A model generated the notes under the pieces. It was not told where the DNA came from. It worked only from the letters and a program-made list of their open reading frames with translations, and did no database searches. A program made the position numbers and the translations under genes. Positions 41,092 through 50,500 of a stretch of 64,000 nt of DNA are shown here, piece by piece. Within the stretch, counting starts at the first letter, position 1, and each line of letters begins with the position of its first letter. This DNA is from Candidatus Wallbacteria bacterium (lineage in GTDB: Bacteria > Muiribacteriota > JAQTZZ01): assembly GCA_028687545.1 (NCBI GenBank), contig JAQTZZ010000013.1, positions 21,635 through 85,634 on the forward strand. The letters run 5' to 3'.

Positions 41092-42308
41092 TGTTCATCA
41101 ATGATTCGATCCATGGCCTGATGAAGCTCTCGGAGCTTCAGAAGGACCTTCTGGTGCTGCCTGAAGTGCAGCGGCTGCAATGGATCAGGCAGCTGGGGCT
41201 CTCCTTCCTCTGCTACCCTGGAGCCGTGCATACCAGGATCTCCCATTCGCTCGGGGTTTCCTATCTCGCCGGCAGGATCGCCCGTCACCTGGACCTGCCG
41301 CAGAAAGACATTGAACTGGTTGAAGCAGCAGGGCTTCTGCACGATATTGGACACACCCCGTTTTCCCACACCCTTGAATCGATGCTGGAAAAAGGGCATA
41401 TGGAAATTTCCAGGGAAATGGTGACAGGAGCCAGGGTCATACCTATGGAAGGGGCGGGGAAAATCCCGGAAATACTGGAAAAGCATCAACTGGACCCGGT
41501 CAGGATTGGGGAACTGATTACCAACCGCTATCGCGGAAGCGAACCGCTGCAGCAGATCATTTTCGGTGATTTTGATGCAGACCAGCTGGACTACCTGGTG
41601 CGCGACTCTTATTTCTGCGGGATCGCCCACGGCAGGATCGACATTTACCGGATCATTTATACCATGGCATTATCTGATGACGGCTCCAGGCTCTTTCTCA
41701 GGGAAAAGGGGATCGAAGCGATCGAAGAGATGCTGGTAGCCAGAGAGCATATGTATTCGAGCGTCTATACCCACAAGACATCCCGCAGCGCCGAGCTGAT
41801 GCTGCTTAGTGCAGTCCGGAAAGCCGGCGCCAGGCTCGGTGCTTTCGATTCCATGGTGGATGCGCAGCTTTTCTCAGCGCTGGAAAATGCGACCCCTCTG
41901 GGTCGGGATACAGTCTCCAGGCTTTTAACCAGAAGACTTTTCAAAATGGCGTACGCCCTTTACAATCAACCTGATCTGCGCAGCCGGCTGCAGGCTGTTT
42001 CGCAGAAATACAGCGAGAGCGATCTGGAAAAGATCATCGCAGAGCGTGCCGGAATTTCTGCGGACCAGGTGATTGTGGACATGCCTGTGGAAGCGCTCAA
42101 GCTTGGGGAACCCCGCCTGAAAAAGATCAACATCACTGTTCTGACCAAGGAAATGCAGGAAAAGCCGCTCCAGGAAGTCTCTACTCTGATCCGCTCTCTG
42201 CTCGAAAAGGAGGGCACCAATGTCATACTCGGAGTTTACTGCGTTCCGGAAAAACGCAAAGAGGTCAGAGAGGCGGCTCTGGAAGTTTTAAAGAGTGATT
42301 CAGTTTAA
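41091..42308 (+). CDS. HD-superfamily phosphohydrolase (COG1078/dGTPase-like)
   Basis: A 405-residue metal-dependent phosphohydrolase. The HD domain carries H52 (RISHSLGV), H84-D85 in GLLHDIGHTPFSH and the final Asp in FDADQLDYLVRD. Family members include dNTPases and related nucleotide hydrolases; the exact substrate is unknown. A coiled C-terminal part (about 250-405) follows. It is translationally coupled to the upstream lipoprotein. Confidence 0.9.
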   Translation: MFINDSIHGLMKLSELQKDLLVLPEVQRLQWIRQLGLSFLCYPGAVHTRISHSLGVSYLAGRIARHLDLPQKDIELVEAAGLLHDIGHTPFSHTLESMLEKGHMEISREMVTGARVIPMEGAGKIPEILEKHQLDPVRIGELITNRYRGSEPLQQIIFGDFDADQLDYLVRDSYFCGIAHGRIDIYRIIYTMALSDDGSRLFLREKGIEAIEEMLVAREHMYSSVYTHKTSRSAELMLLSAVRKAGARLGAFDSMVDAQLFSALENATPLGRDTVSRLLTRRLFKMAYALYNQPDLRSRLQAVSQKYSESDLEKIIAERAGISADQVIVDMPVEALKLGEPRLKKINITVLTKEMQEKPLQEVSTLIRSLLEKEGTNVILGVYCVPEKRKEVREAALEVLKSDSV

Positions 42309-42328
42309 TCGCTGGTTCTATGCTTGAA

Positions 42329-42391
42329 GTTGGTATGTTAGTAGGTTGGTATGTTAGTAAGTTGGTATGTTAGTAGGTTGGTATGTTGGGA
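42329..42391 (+). repeat. 16-bp tandem repeat, nearly four units
   Basis: Units GTTGGTATGTTAGTAG (42329), GTTGGTATGTTAGTAA (42345), GTTGGTATGTTAGTAG (42361) and GTTGGTATGTTGGGA (42377). It lies in the leader of the HD-GYP gene. No further copy was seen in the window. Confidence 0.9.
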
Positions 42392-42427
42392 AGATGGGAT
42401 GTTTTACGGGACTATTACAGGGGGAAA

Positions 42428-43531
42428 ATGGAACAACTGAAATACATGGTCAAACTGCCTCTTGGGAAAGACCTGGCAGGCCGGATACTGGCAAAGCCGG
42501 TGATCGGGCATGATCAGGTGCTGCTCGAAGAAGGCACCAGGCTTGAGCCAGCTCAGCTTGAATCTCTGGAAAAAACCGGGATCAGGGAACTCTTTCTGGA
42601 ATCTGATTCAGGCATGGAAGTTGTTCTGGAAGGCCATCCCGGTCCGCTGGAAGCAGAGGCTCTGGAATTAGTCAGCAGCTATCAGGAAACGCTGGATCTG
42701 GTGCTGGCAATCCAGGACTCTGTGAAAAATGACGACAAGATCGAAATCGGATCCTGCCAGCGGCTGGTGGAATATTTCAGCCGCAAGCTGGGCTCAAAGC
42801 GGAGCCATCTGCTGGAACTTCTGTCACGTAAGACACCTTATAATTATCTGCTGTCTCACTCGCTCAACGTCAGCATCCTGGCCATGCTCCTGGGCAGGCG
42901 GCAGGGAGTGGCGGATCTGGAGGTCACCTCCCTCGGCCTGGCCGGCATACTGCACGACCTGGGCATGGTCAAAGTCAAACAAGTCTGGGATAAGGAAGAG
43001 AAAATCACACAGGCGGAATTTTTCCAGGTGATGAGACATCCCATTTACAGCGCTGACATTATCGGGAGACTTCATGGAGTGCCGGGACAGGTCGGAGTCA
43101 TCAGTTATCAGCATCACGAGCGGCTGGACGGCAGCGGTTATCCGCGGGGTCTCGGCAGAGCCAGGATTCACAAGCTCTCCAGGATTTTCATGGTTGCGGA
43201 TGCTTATGAAGCCAGTTCCTCAGAGCGCCGCCATAAAGACACCAGACACAAGTTTTACAGCATCAGTGAACTGATCAATCTGGCAGGCACACAGTTCGAC
43301 CGTGAGGCAGTACGCGCACTGGTGACTGAACTTTCGCTCTTCCCCCCAGGCAGTTATATCCGCCTCTCAAATGGCAGGGTAGCGAGAGTGATCGACACGA
43401 ATCCGGAGCGGGCCGACAGGCCGATGGTGGAAATACTTCCTGATACTGACGGACACAGGAAACGGGAATGGGTGGATCTGTCCGATGCCAAGGAGTTGAA
43501 AATTGTCGAAGTCCTCCAATGTAATGTCTGA
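42428..43531 (+). CDS. HD-GYP-type cyclic-di-GMP phosphodiesterase
   Basis: About 367 residues from ATG 42428, which follows GGGGGAAA; an ATG at 42383 lies inside the tandem repeat and lacks a site. The N-terminal about 130 residues form an unknown sensory region (GKDLAGRILAKPVIG, a DUF3391-like start). The HD-GYP domain has LLSHSLNVS, GILHDLGMVKVK (HD), and HHERLDGSGYPRGL, then MVADAYEASSSERR. HD-GYP proteins hydrolyse cyclic di-GMP, controlling motility and surface behaviour. Its stop overlaps trmB's ATG region by 8 bases. Confidence 0.92.
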   Translation: MEQLKYMVKLPLGKDLAGRILAKPVIGHDQVLLEEGTRLEPAQLESLEKTGIRELFLESDSGMEVVLEGHPGPLEAEALELVSSYQETLDLVLAIQDSVKNDDKIEIGSCQRLVEYFSRKLGSKRSHLLELLSRKTPYNYLLSHSLNVSILAMLLGRRQGVADLEVTSLGLAGILHDLGMVKVKQVWDKEEKITQAEFFQVMRHPIYSADIIGRLHGVPGQVGVISYQHHERLDGSGYPRGLGRARIHKLSRIFMVADAYEASSSERRHKDTRHKFYSISELINLAGTQFDREAVRALVTELSLFPPGSYIRLSNGRVARVIDTNPERADRPMVEILPDTDGHRKREWVDLSDAKELKIVEVLQCNV

Positions 43532-44126
43532 AATCGGAATCGATTACCTCCAGGTGGAATCACTTGATTCCTCCCTTTTCGGTAATCAGAATCCGTTCTG
43601 CCTGGAGATCGGATGTGGACAGGATCCCTTTCTGCTCAAAATGGCAGTCAGGCATCCGGAGTGGAACTTCATCGGGATCGAACTGGAGAACTGGGTGCTC
43701 GGCAAGCTGCTCAAAAAGGCCCGCAAAGTGGCCCTGCCCAATCTGAAGCTTCTCCGTTCGGATGCCAGGACCGCAATCTTTGAAAAAGTAGCTTATGAAT
43801 CAGTGCACGAATTTTACATCAATCATCCTGACCCCTGGCCTAAGACGCGGCATCGCAGGCGCAGGCTGGTCAAGGACGAGTTTCTTGAGATGCTGATCAG
43901 CAAGCTTGTCCCTGGAGGGAAACTGTTTTATTCTTCGGATTTCGAGGATTATGCCTTGCAGGTTGCAGGGAAGCTCCACAGCACAGGTTTAACGACCTCG
44001 CTGTTTCCAGGCAGGCTTTATTCCACTGATTTCCCGGATTATCCCAGAACCCGCTTCATGAGGCGGTTTCTTAATCTCGGTCAGCCGATTTATTTTGTGG
44101 CTGTGGAGAAGAATTATCAGAAGTGA
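43524..44126 (+). CDS. trmB: tRNA (guanine-N7)-methyltransferase
   Basis: A 200-residue SAM-dependent methyltransferase of the TrmB family, modifying G46 of tRNA. Visible family motifs: LEIGCGQDPFLLKMA (SAM binding), FIGIELENWVLGKLLKKA, INHPDPWPKTRHRRRRLV (the conserved PDPWPKxRHxKRR segment) and DFEDYALQV. ATG at 43524 overlaps the HD-GYP stop; TTG at 43503 is an alternative. A polysaccharide deacetylase follows 9 bases later. Confidence 0.93.
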   Translation: MSEIGIDYLQVESLDSSLFGNQNPFCLEIGCGQDPFLLKMAVRHPEWNFIGIELENWVLGKLLKKARKVALPNLKLLRSDARTAIFEKVAYESVHEFYINHPDPWPKTRHRRRRLVKDEFLEMLISKLVPGGKLFYSSDFEDYALQVAGKLHSTGLTTSLFPGRLYSTDFPDYPRTRFMRRFLNLGQPIYFVAVEKNYQK

Positions 44127-44135
44127 GTTCATATC

Positions 44136-44987
44136 ATGCACATCCTGACTGTCGACCTTGAAGACTACTATCATCCCAATTTGATGGGAGATAAGGGGAC
44201 GCCATCACTTAATTCTACCGAATTAAGTGTGGCGTCCCCTTATCTCCCTAGGATTGTGCAGTCCACAGAAACTGTGTTAGCTATTCTGGATCAGTATAAA
44301 GCCAGAGCCACTTTTTTCGTGCTTGGAGAAATCGCGGAACTGGAGCCAGGGTTGATCAGGAGGATTTCAGCGGAAGGTCACGAGATTGCCAGTCACGGCT
44401 ATCAGCATGAGCTTTTGTATCAGCTGCCGCTCCCGGAAGCCGTTTCCCAGATCGAACGCTCAAAAAAAATGCTGGAAGACCTTACAGGCAAACCAGTGCA
44501 TGGATTCCGCGCGCCAAGCTGGTCGATCCTGCCTGGAAACATCCGGCTGCTGGATGAACTTAAAACAATGGGATTTACCTATGATTCAAGCCTTTTTCCG
44601 GCCAGGACCTGGCTTTACGGAGATTTCAGCTTTTCCAGGGAGATCAGGCAGCTTGAAAACGGGCTCCTGGAATTCCCGCCCTCCTGCCTGAACCTTATAT
44701 TCAAAAGGATTCCATTCAGCGGAGGTATTTATTTCCGCACTTTGCCGTTTTCTCTGATCAAAATGGGCTTCAGGCAGGCTGAGAAAGACGGCAAAAGAGT
44801 GGTCACTTATTTTCATCCCTGGGAATTCGACCAAGATCAGCCCCGCTTGAATCTGAACATCATGGATTCATTCATCCATTACCACAATCTCGCCAAAACC
44901 GGAGTCAGACTGAAAAAACTGCTGAGTATGTATCAGTTCGTGCAGATTCACTCAGTAATTCCAGTTGATCATAGTTTTACGGTCTAA
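44136..44987 (+). CDS. Polysaccharide deacetylase (NodB homology) with in-frame palindrome
   Basis: A 283-residue NodB/CE4 family deacetylase of the XrtA/PEP-CTERM-associated type. Motifs: LTVDLEDYYHP (first Asp pair), ATFFVLGEIAE, HEIASHGYQHEL (H-x-x-x-H metal site), VHGFRAPSWSI and YFHPWEFD. It would remove N-acetyl groups from a cell-surface polysaccharide; no signal peptide. Residues about 18-38 are encoded by the inverted repeat 44186-44248, replacing a linker region usually of different sequence, and the frame stays open. It follows trmB by 9 bases. Confidence 0.9.
   Translation: MHILTVDLEDYYHPNLMGDKGTPSLNSTELSVASPYLPRIVQSTETVLAILDQYKARATFFVLGEIAELEPGLIRRISAEGHEIASHGYQHELLYQLPLPEAVSQIERSKKMLEDLTGKPVHGFRAPSWSILPGNIRLLDELKTMGFTYDSSLFPARTWLYGDFSFSREIRQLENGLLEFPPSCLNLIFKRIPFSGGIYFRTLPFSLIKMGFRQAEKDGKRVVTYFHPWEFDQDQPRLNLNIMDSFIHYHNLAKTGVRLKKLLSMYQFVQIHSVIPVDHSFTV
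44186..44248 (+). repeat. Intragenic palindrome (REP-like) in the deacetylase gene
   Basis: Left arm 44186-44214 (GGGAGATAAGGGGACGCC...CACTTAATT) pairs with right arm 44221-44248 with one bulged base and a 6-base loop CTACCG. Short GC-rich palindromes containing GGGGACGCC...AATTAAGTG are typical of repetitive extragenic palindromes linked to RAYT transposases in many bacteria (family attribution from memory). Confidence 0.8.
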
Positions 44988-45028
44988 GGCTCTTTGAAAG
45001 AAATCCTGGGTATTGAAGATGAATAAAG

Positions 45029-45057
45029 TTGCATGATTCAAGAAATTTGATGATAAT
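45029..45057 (+). promoter_or_regulatory. Promoter of the response regulator, leaderless start
   Basis: TTGCAT (45029-45034) and GATAAT (45052-45057) are 17 bases apart. The likely start point falls at about 45063-45065, on the ATG at 45064, which lacks a ribosome binding site. Confidence 0.45.
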
Positions 45058-45063
45058 TTTTGC

Positions 45064-45789
45064 ATGGAAGATGCAATGAATGTCAAAAACTTTCCTGATA
45101 AAAATTCAATTCCGCACGCTGACAGACCTCTGATCAGGATTTTTCTCGTAGAAGATCATAAGTTGGTGCTGAAAAGCATGAAAATGCTGATCGATCAAAT
45201 GGAAGGAATAAAGGTTTGTATGGAAGCAGAAACCGGACAGGACTTCCTGCAACTGGCTCAATGCTCTGACTATGACCTGGTCTTGCTTGATTATGGCTTA
45301 CCGGATGGAAATGCCGACTTGCATCTCATGGAGTTCCGCAAAACAAACAGCACCCCAGTATTAGTGATGAGCGGATACAATCTTGGAGACGAAGCCATAA
45401 ACTCTTTGAGGGACCTGACCAATGGATTCATTTCCAAGGGTAAAGAACCATTTGAACTGGAAGCAGCAATCAGGACAGTGGTCGGGCATAGTAACTGTCA
45501 GCAGATTGTCGAGTCAAATAAAGTGTCTACCGATGAATCAGGTGCAGTAGTTACTGATGCTCTTTCCCCGCAGGAGCGTAAGGTTCTTGATCTGTATATC
45601 CAGGGAAAAGGGACAAGAGAAATAGCAGACTCTTTGTGCATCAGAGAAAAGACAGTATTGACATATAAATACAGGATGCTTTCAAAAACAAAATCCAAGA
45701 ATTTAGCAGAATTGGTTAATAAAGTGATGATACTAAGCTTATTGGCCTGTTTTCAGACATTGTTAGTTACAAGCTTAATTCACATATAA
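45064..45789 (+). CDS. NarL/LuxR-type response regulator
   Basis: A 241-residue two-component regulator. The receiver domain (about 22-140) has the acidic pair in VEDHK, phospho-acceptor D in LVLLDYGLPDG, Ser in VMSGY and the conserved Lys in ISKGK. The C-terminal LuxR helix-turn-helix is LSPQERKVLDLYIQGKGTREIADSLCIREKTVLTYKYRML, given here in short as the LSPQERKV...KTVLTYKYRM segment. The protein ends with an unusual hydrophobic tail (MILSLLACFQTLLVTSLI). No partner histidine kinase is nearby. ATG 45064 or 45076 may be used. Confidence 0.88.
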   Translation: MEDAMNVKNFPDKNSIPHADRPLIRIFLVEDHKLVLKSMKMLIDQMEGIKVCMEAETGQDFLQLAQCSDYDLVLLDYGLPDGNADLHLMEFRKTNSTPVLVMSGYNLGDEAINSLRDLTNGFISKGKEPFELEAAIRTVVGHSNCQQIVESNKVSTDESGAVVTDALSPQERKVLDLYIQGKGTREIADSLCIREKTVLTYKYRMLSKTKSKNLAELVNKVMILSLLACFQTLLVTSLIHI

Positions 45790-46120
45790 TATCGTGTACG
45801 AGAATTGCCATATTGACAAGGCATCTAGTCCGGGTACCATTAGATAAATACACTAGAAAATTCGCTTGGTTTTTAACTAAATATTCGCATAAAAACTAAA
45901 AGAGGTTGATCAATTCAGCCCGTATGTATGCAGAAATGCCAGTAATAACGGCATAGGTTTATTGAGGAGGGCGTTGTGACTGTTGGTCACAGAAAACCAT
46001 ATGATTTTCTGAATTACAATCAAATATCAACTTGTTATATTATTACTGATCAGGCACAAATCACCTGTACTATCGATTCCAAATAGACTGTTTCACTGAA
46101 AACAAATCCCTGGAGGATAA
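45790..46120. other. AT-rich intergenic region
   Basis: 331 bases between the response regulator and the HEAT-like gene. It holds one possible 36-codon ORF (45976-46086, separate entry) and no recognised RNA or repeat. Confidence 0.5.
45976..46086 (+). CDS. Possible 36-residue ORF
   Basis: GTG preceded by GAGGAGGGC; product starts VTVGHRKPYDFLNYNQ and has two cysteines. The first 15 bases form a GTGAC...GTCAC inverted repeat. It could equally be a non-coding element. Weak support. Confidence 0.2.
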   Translation: MTVGHRKPYDFLNYNQISTCYIITDQAQITCTIDSK

Positions 46121-47503
46121 ATGAAAAATCGCCTGAAAATCATCGTAATGGCAATTCTTGTGTCTCTTGGCCTGTATTTTCTGATCAGGCACACATTGAC
46201 GTATAAAACGGGAGGTCGGGACGACCTCACCCAAAAGGTCGCACAAGTCCCGGTGCAGACTGGTAATCAGCCTCCGATTCTGCCGAAATCTTCCGGGCAG
46301 ACACAGGGGTCCCCTACAGCAACTCCTGCTGCCATTTCACCGACTGCTGATGTCGCTTCCACCGAAGAGGTTGATATTGATAAGGTGGTCTGGGCGCGGG
46401 ATTACTTGAAAAAATACATAGGGAAAGTACCAGACATTCTGCTTAATAAATTGAATGATCTGTTGAAAGCTGCTGACAGTAAAGACGGGAAAAGATTCCG
46501 CGAGCTTTTGGATGAACTGACTGTTAACTTCAGTTTACTGGCAGAGCCATTATCTGAGATTGCTAAAGACAACACTGCTGACGAATATTTACGTGGCGTG
46601 GCTATTGAATTGTTAGGTTTGAATGGTGAATCGAACAAGAACTCGGTTGATACGCTGATTTCAATGACTAAGAAATTGTTTCCTAAAAAGGTCAGATCTA
46701 ATTCAGTGAAGATGCTGGGATTAGGGAATTATTACGATCAGAAAACAAAGGATACTATCTACGAGGTCGCAGCGGATAAAAATGATGAAACCCATACTCT
46801 AGCGCTTTCTTTTGCCTGGAAATGCAAAGATCAGAAAACCGAGAAAATGCTGCAGGAAGTATTGGAAAATCCGAATTCTTTGCAAGACGATAAAGCTATG
46901 GCTGCATATTCTCTGAGTGTATTTCCGCCTTCAAAAAGATCCACTGACGCTCTGAGCAATGTCATCAATGATGATAAAAATTCGGAAATGACCATAGGCT
47001 GCGCGATCAAGGCTATTGCTCGGATGGATTCAGATGCTGCCATGAGCATTGTGGAAAAAAGAATCGATGATCCAAGTAGTGTAATCAGCGGTAATGCATT
47101 TACAGCCATCTTGGTGATGAGAACAGTCAGCGACAGCCTGATCAACAGATTACTGGCAATCGTCCTTGACCCACATATATATAGAAGCATAAGGACAGAT
47201 GCGTCAATTGCCTTGACAGTAGTAAATACCTCTGCTCCTTATGAATTAAGGTCAAATTTCGGAGAATATAAAATCAGAAGAGGAAAAGGCTCTGCTTTAT
47301 TAAAGCATGAGAGGGTGGATGCGGTTTTAAGGGATAAGTTTTCATCATTGGATGATACTGGGGCAGACTGTGCTGCACGGGTATTTGCCGCATACAAGGA
47401 CAAAGATGCCTGTGCTTTGATAAAAGAGCGAATTAACAGAAATGATAATGAAGATAAGGGTGATTTAAAAGAATTTTTAGAAGCCATTGAGGTGGGTGAA
47501 TGA
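46121..47503 (+). CDS. Membrane-anchored HEAT-like repeat protein
   Basis: A 460-residue protein: N-terminal anchor (IIVMAILVSLGLYFLI), a Pro/Thr/Gln-rich low-complexity linker (about 30-85) and a helical repeat body (about 90-455) resembling HEAT/armadillo repeats (e.g. EYLRGVAIELLG, RSNSVKMLGLGNYYD, AMAAYSLSVFP, IGCAIKAIARMD). ATG follows CTGGAGG. It probably acts as a periplasmic or surface scaffold. Its stop TGA (47501-47503) lies inside ATGA, the likely start of the giant gene. Confidence 0.75.
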   Translation: MKNRLKIIVMAILVSLGLYFLIRHTLTYKTGGRDDLTQKVAQVPVQTGNQPPILPKSSGQTQGSPTATPAAISPTADVASTEEVDIDKVVWARDYLKKYIGKVPDILLNKLNDLLKAADSKDGKRFRELLDELTVNFSLLAEPLSEIAKDNTADEYLRGVAIELLGLNGESNKNSVDTLISMTKKLFPKKVRSNSVKMLGLGNYYDQKTKDTIYEVAADKNDETHTLALSFAWKCKDQKTEKMLQEVLENPNSLQDDKAMAAYSLSVFPPSKRSTDALSNVINDDKNSEMTIGCAIKAIARMDSDAAMSIVEKRIDDPSSVISGNAFTAILVMRTVSDSLINRLLAIVLDPHIYRSIRTDASIALTVVNTSAPYELRSNFGEYKIRRGKGSALLKHERVDAVLRDKFSSLDDTGADCAARVFAAYKDKDACALIKERINRNDNEDKGDLKEFLEAIEVGE

Positions 47504-47539
47504 AAAAGGTTTTTTTACTGGTTATTTCTCATTTTTACG
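47500..47539 (+). other. Out-of-frame signal peptide of the giant gene (A5 tract)
   Basis: ATG at 47500 overlaps the HEAT-like stop. Read as is, it gives a 27-codon peptide ending at a TGA near 47581. With one A fewer in the A5 tract at 47503-47507, it would read MKRFFYWLFLIFTLM and continue in frame into the giant protein, a perfect signal peptide. Confidence 0.6.
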
Positions 47540-50500
47540 TTGATGCAACCTTCTTTTTCGCTTCAATCACCAGGCCCTGGTGAAATCGGAGACCTGATCT
47601 TTAGAGACGGAATGTTTGCCCCATGGTGGTTTGTTGATCCGGAAATCGGGCATTGCGGCATATTCATCGGATATCATGCTCCAGCCACTGTGATTCCGAG
47701 AATAGTTGAATCAAACGACGACTTCCCGGAATATCATAAAATTCAGATGGCGCTTTACTCAAATTTTGAGACTTCCGGGCAACCGCCGCTATACACTGGA
47801 ACTTACCGTGGAGCCAAAACCTGGTGGAACGATCTGTCGTATAAAAATAGAGACGCGATCTGTAAGTATGTGGAAGAAAAGGCTAAAAATGCACCGACAT
47901 ATTATATGGATATTGGAGTTCTACCTGAGTGGGTGATGGCCTTATCTAAAGGAGCATCATTTGATGGGCTTACTATTGAAATTGAAAATTGGCTTCATAC
48001 AAGTTTTAGGCATTTCATGGAAGAACCTGAACACTATTACAATCCGGCCCATCCTTTTCAACCATATTCAGACAATACCGGAGATGGCGATCTGAACTTG
48101 ATGAATTGTGCCTGGTTGTGCGAATATTCCTATAGAAAACCATTAAATTCATTTGTTGTCAGTGATCCGAATTATGCAATTTACTGCAAACCCACACCAT
48201 TATCTCATTGGCAGGATTTACTCATATCTAACAAACCCACTATGTTACATCCAAAGCAAGTGTATGATTCCGGTATGCTGCGTTCGTCAGAAGCTATCAA
48301 ACCCACGCTACAGATTGGCATTGACAATATTCAGTATCCAGATAAAAAAGATGTGACCAAAACTGTCATACAGAATTGTGAGCTGAAGTTAAAAGCAACT
48401 GACGCAGGTGGTATCTATAAGATCAAGTTGCTCGTTGATGGTTTAGAGAAACCCATATTACTCGACAGAGGCTTGACTGAAGTCACAGCATCATACTTTG
48501 TTGATATCAAAGGGAAAAAAATTGGGGAATTTTTCTTGATTCAAGCGACTGCCATTGACATGGCTGGAAATGAAAGCGATAAATATCTTGTAAATCTGAT
48601 TGTTGGTGGGACAAAACTGAAAGTCGACATCCAACCGGATGAACTCCAGGACGGGAAAATCCCAGACGGAAAATGGCAGTATCGGAAATATGACGAGATA
48701 ACAATGTTTTATGGCCCGTGGAGCGACCCGGCTGCCTCTGGAATTTTTGAACTTATTCCAGGCATTTATGAACTTCAAGCAAAGGACCTTACTGCCGATG
48801 GCTGGGAATTTGATAATCCATCCAATGGGAATATGGTAGTGGATCTCACAGCGAGTGATGAAGATAGAAACCCACCTGATGGTGGAAGCCCACCGTTAGC
48901 TGCAATTGCCAGACCAGGAAGCATATGCCAAAAGAGTATTGGTTCAGATGGCTCAGTTGGTAAGGAAGTTACTTTCATCTACAAGCAGATATACAAGGAC
49001 CTCACTGTCTACATCGAGCCACCTGAGGTACAGAAAACTGCCCGCTGGTTCCTGGCAAACCATGAAGGATTGTTCAAACACTGCGATCAATTGCCATTAC
49101 AGGATAATGATCAAACTACTGTCTGCTTTACTGAAGTGGCAGGCTATAAAACGCCGGAAGACATTGAAGTCACAATGGCACAAAATCAGACCGTGACGGG
49201 CACTTATGTACCTGATACATCCAAAATACAGAGTACAACCCTGAAAGTGACGCTGCTGCCTGAGGAGATCAATCAGATGACCGGCTGGAAGACATCGGTG
49301 GATACTGCTGAAACCTGGCACAAGAGCGGCGACATAGTGAAAATCTCGCCTCCAGGATACGTGGATGTCTATTTCAAGCCTGTGGAATATTGGATTGCAC
49401 CGCAGGATCAAAAAGACGTGGATATGAGAATATCCCGTGAAATCACTGCGACTTACATAAACAACCGGGATACGCTGAGTCCGGTCGTCAGTCCTGGATA
49501 CTTATACCAATGGGTGGTCAAAGGCGGAGGGAGATGGAAAGTAAGTTACGAGGGCGGAGACACTGGCTGGCTGGCTTTTGATCAGGCCGTACCTTTGAAT
49601 GCGGGAGTTGCATATACAGTCTCTTTTGCCGCTGCAGACAAATTCGTCGGCACACCCGAACCGGTAAACGGAGTGATGCAGAATTATCCAACATATGCCT
49701 ATGCTTCATACATGCCTGAGCGTCACTGGCAGTTTGTGCAGTCTTTTCCAAAGCGTCCCCGTATAGTAGGTGAGCACATAGTTTCTGATAATTGCACTTA
49801 CAAAGTTGAGAACGGATCGCTGCAACCAACCTCAGATCCTCTGCCATTGATTTACACGAGAACCAATCAGACATTGAACTGGTTGAATCATGAATGTGAA
49901 TGCGGACGCAGAGGTGATAAGGCATACAAGTGGCCTTGGTATAGTCACAGTGATACTGGTTCCGGTTGGTTGTATGGATTTTATTATACGACAGATTGCG
50001 TGTCCCAGCAGATCCAATCGTTCAATTTACCATGGCATTCTTCAATCGACTGGTTTTCCATAGGAGAACATTACAGCTATTTTAATATGGCTGAGCTATT
50101 CTGGTTCCTCGAACCTCCCTGGGGCCCTGTCCTCAACGATCATCTGGTAGATCAAAATGCCCTAGTAGGCACATCAGGACTTAATACCTCATTGATCTGC
50201 AACAATGAATATCATCTGGTAGGGAGTAGATTTCATTATCACGGGACCCCGGGAATTGTTGAATTTCCAAATCTTCATAAATCGAGTGAAGCATCAGGAA
50301 TTATAGAATTGATTCATTCTTCATTTCCGTATGATCAATACTTTTTTGAAATCGGTGGTTCACTCTTTGCTTTGATCCCTCGGGGCACTAATATAACCGA
50401 TTTGTATAAGCTTGGAAGCGGCGGAGGCGACTTTGCCATACTTGCAGGCGAGAATTTCGTTGCGGCAAATGGGAAATGGAGACTATTTCACGAAGGCTGC

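Noticed and set aside
42329-42391. CRISPR array
   Set aside because: Directly abutting 16-bp units without spacers.
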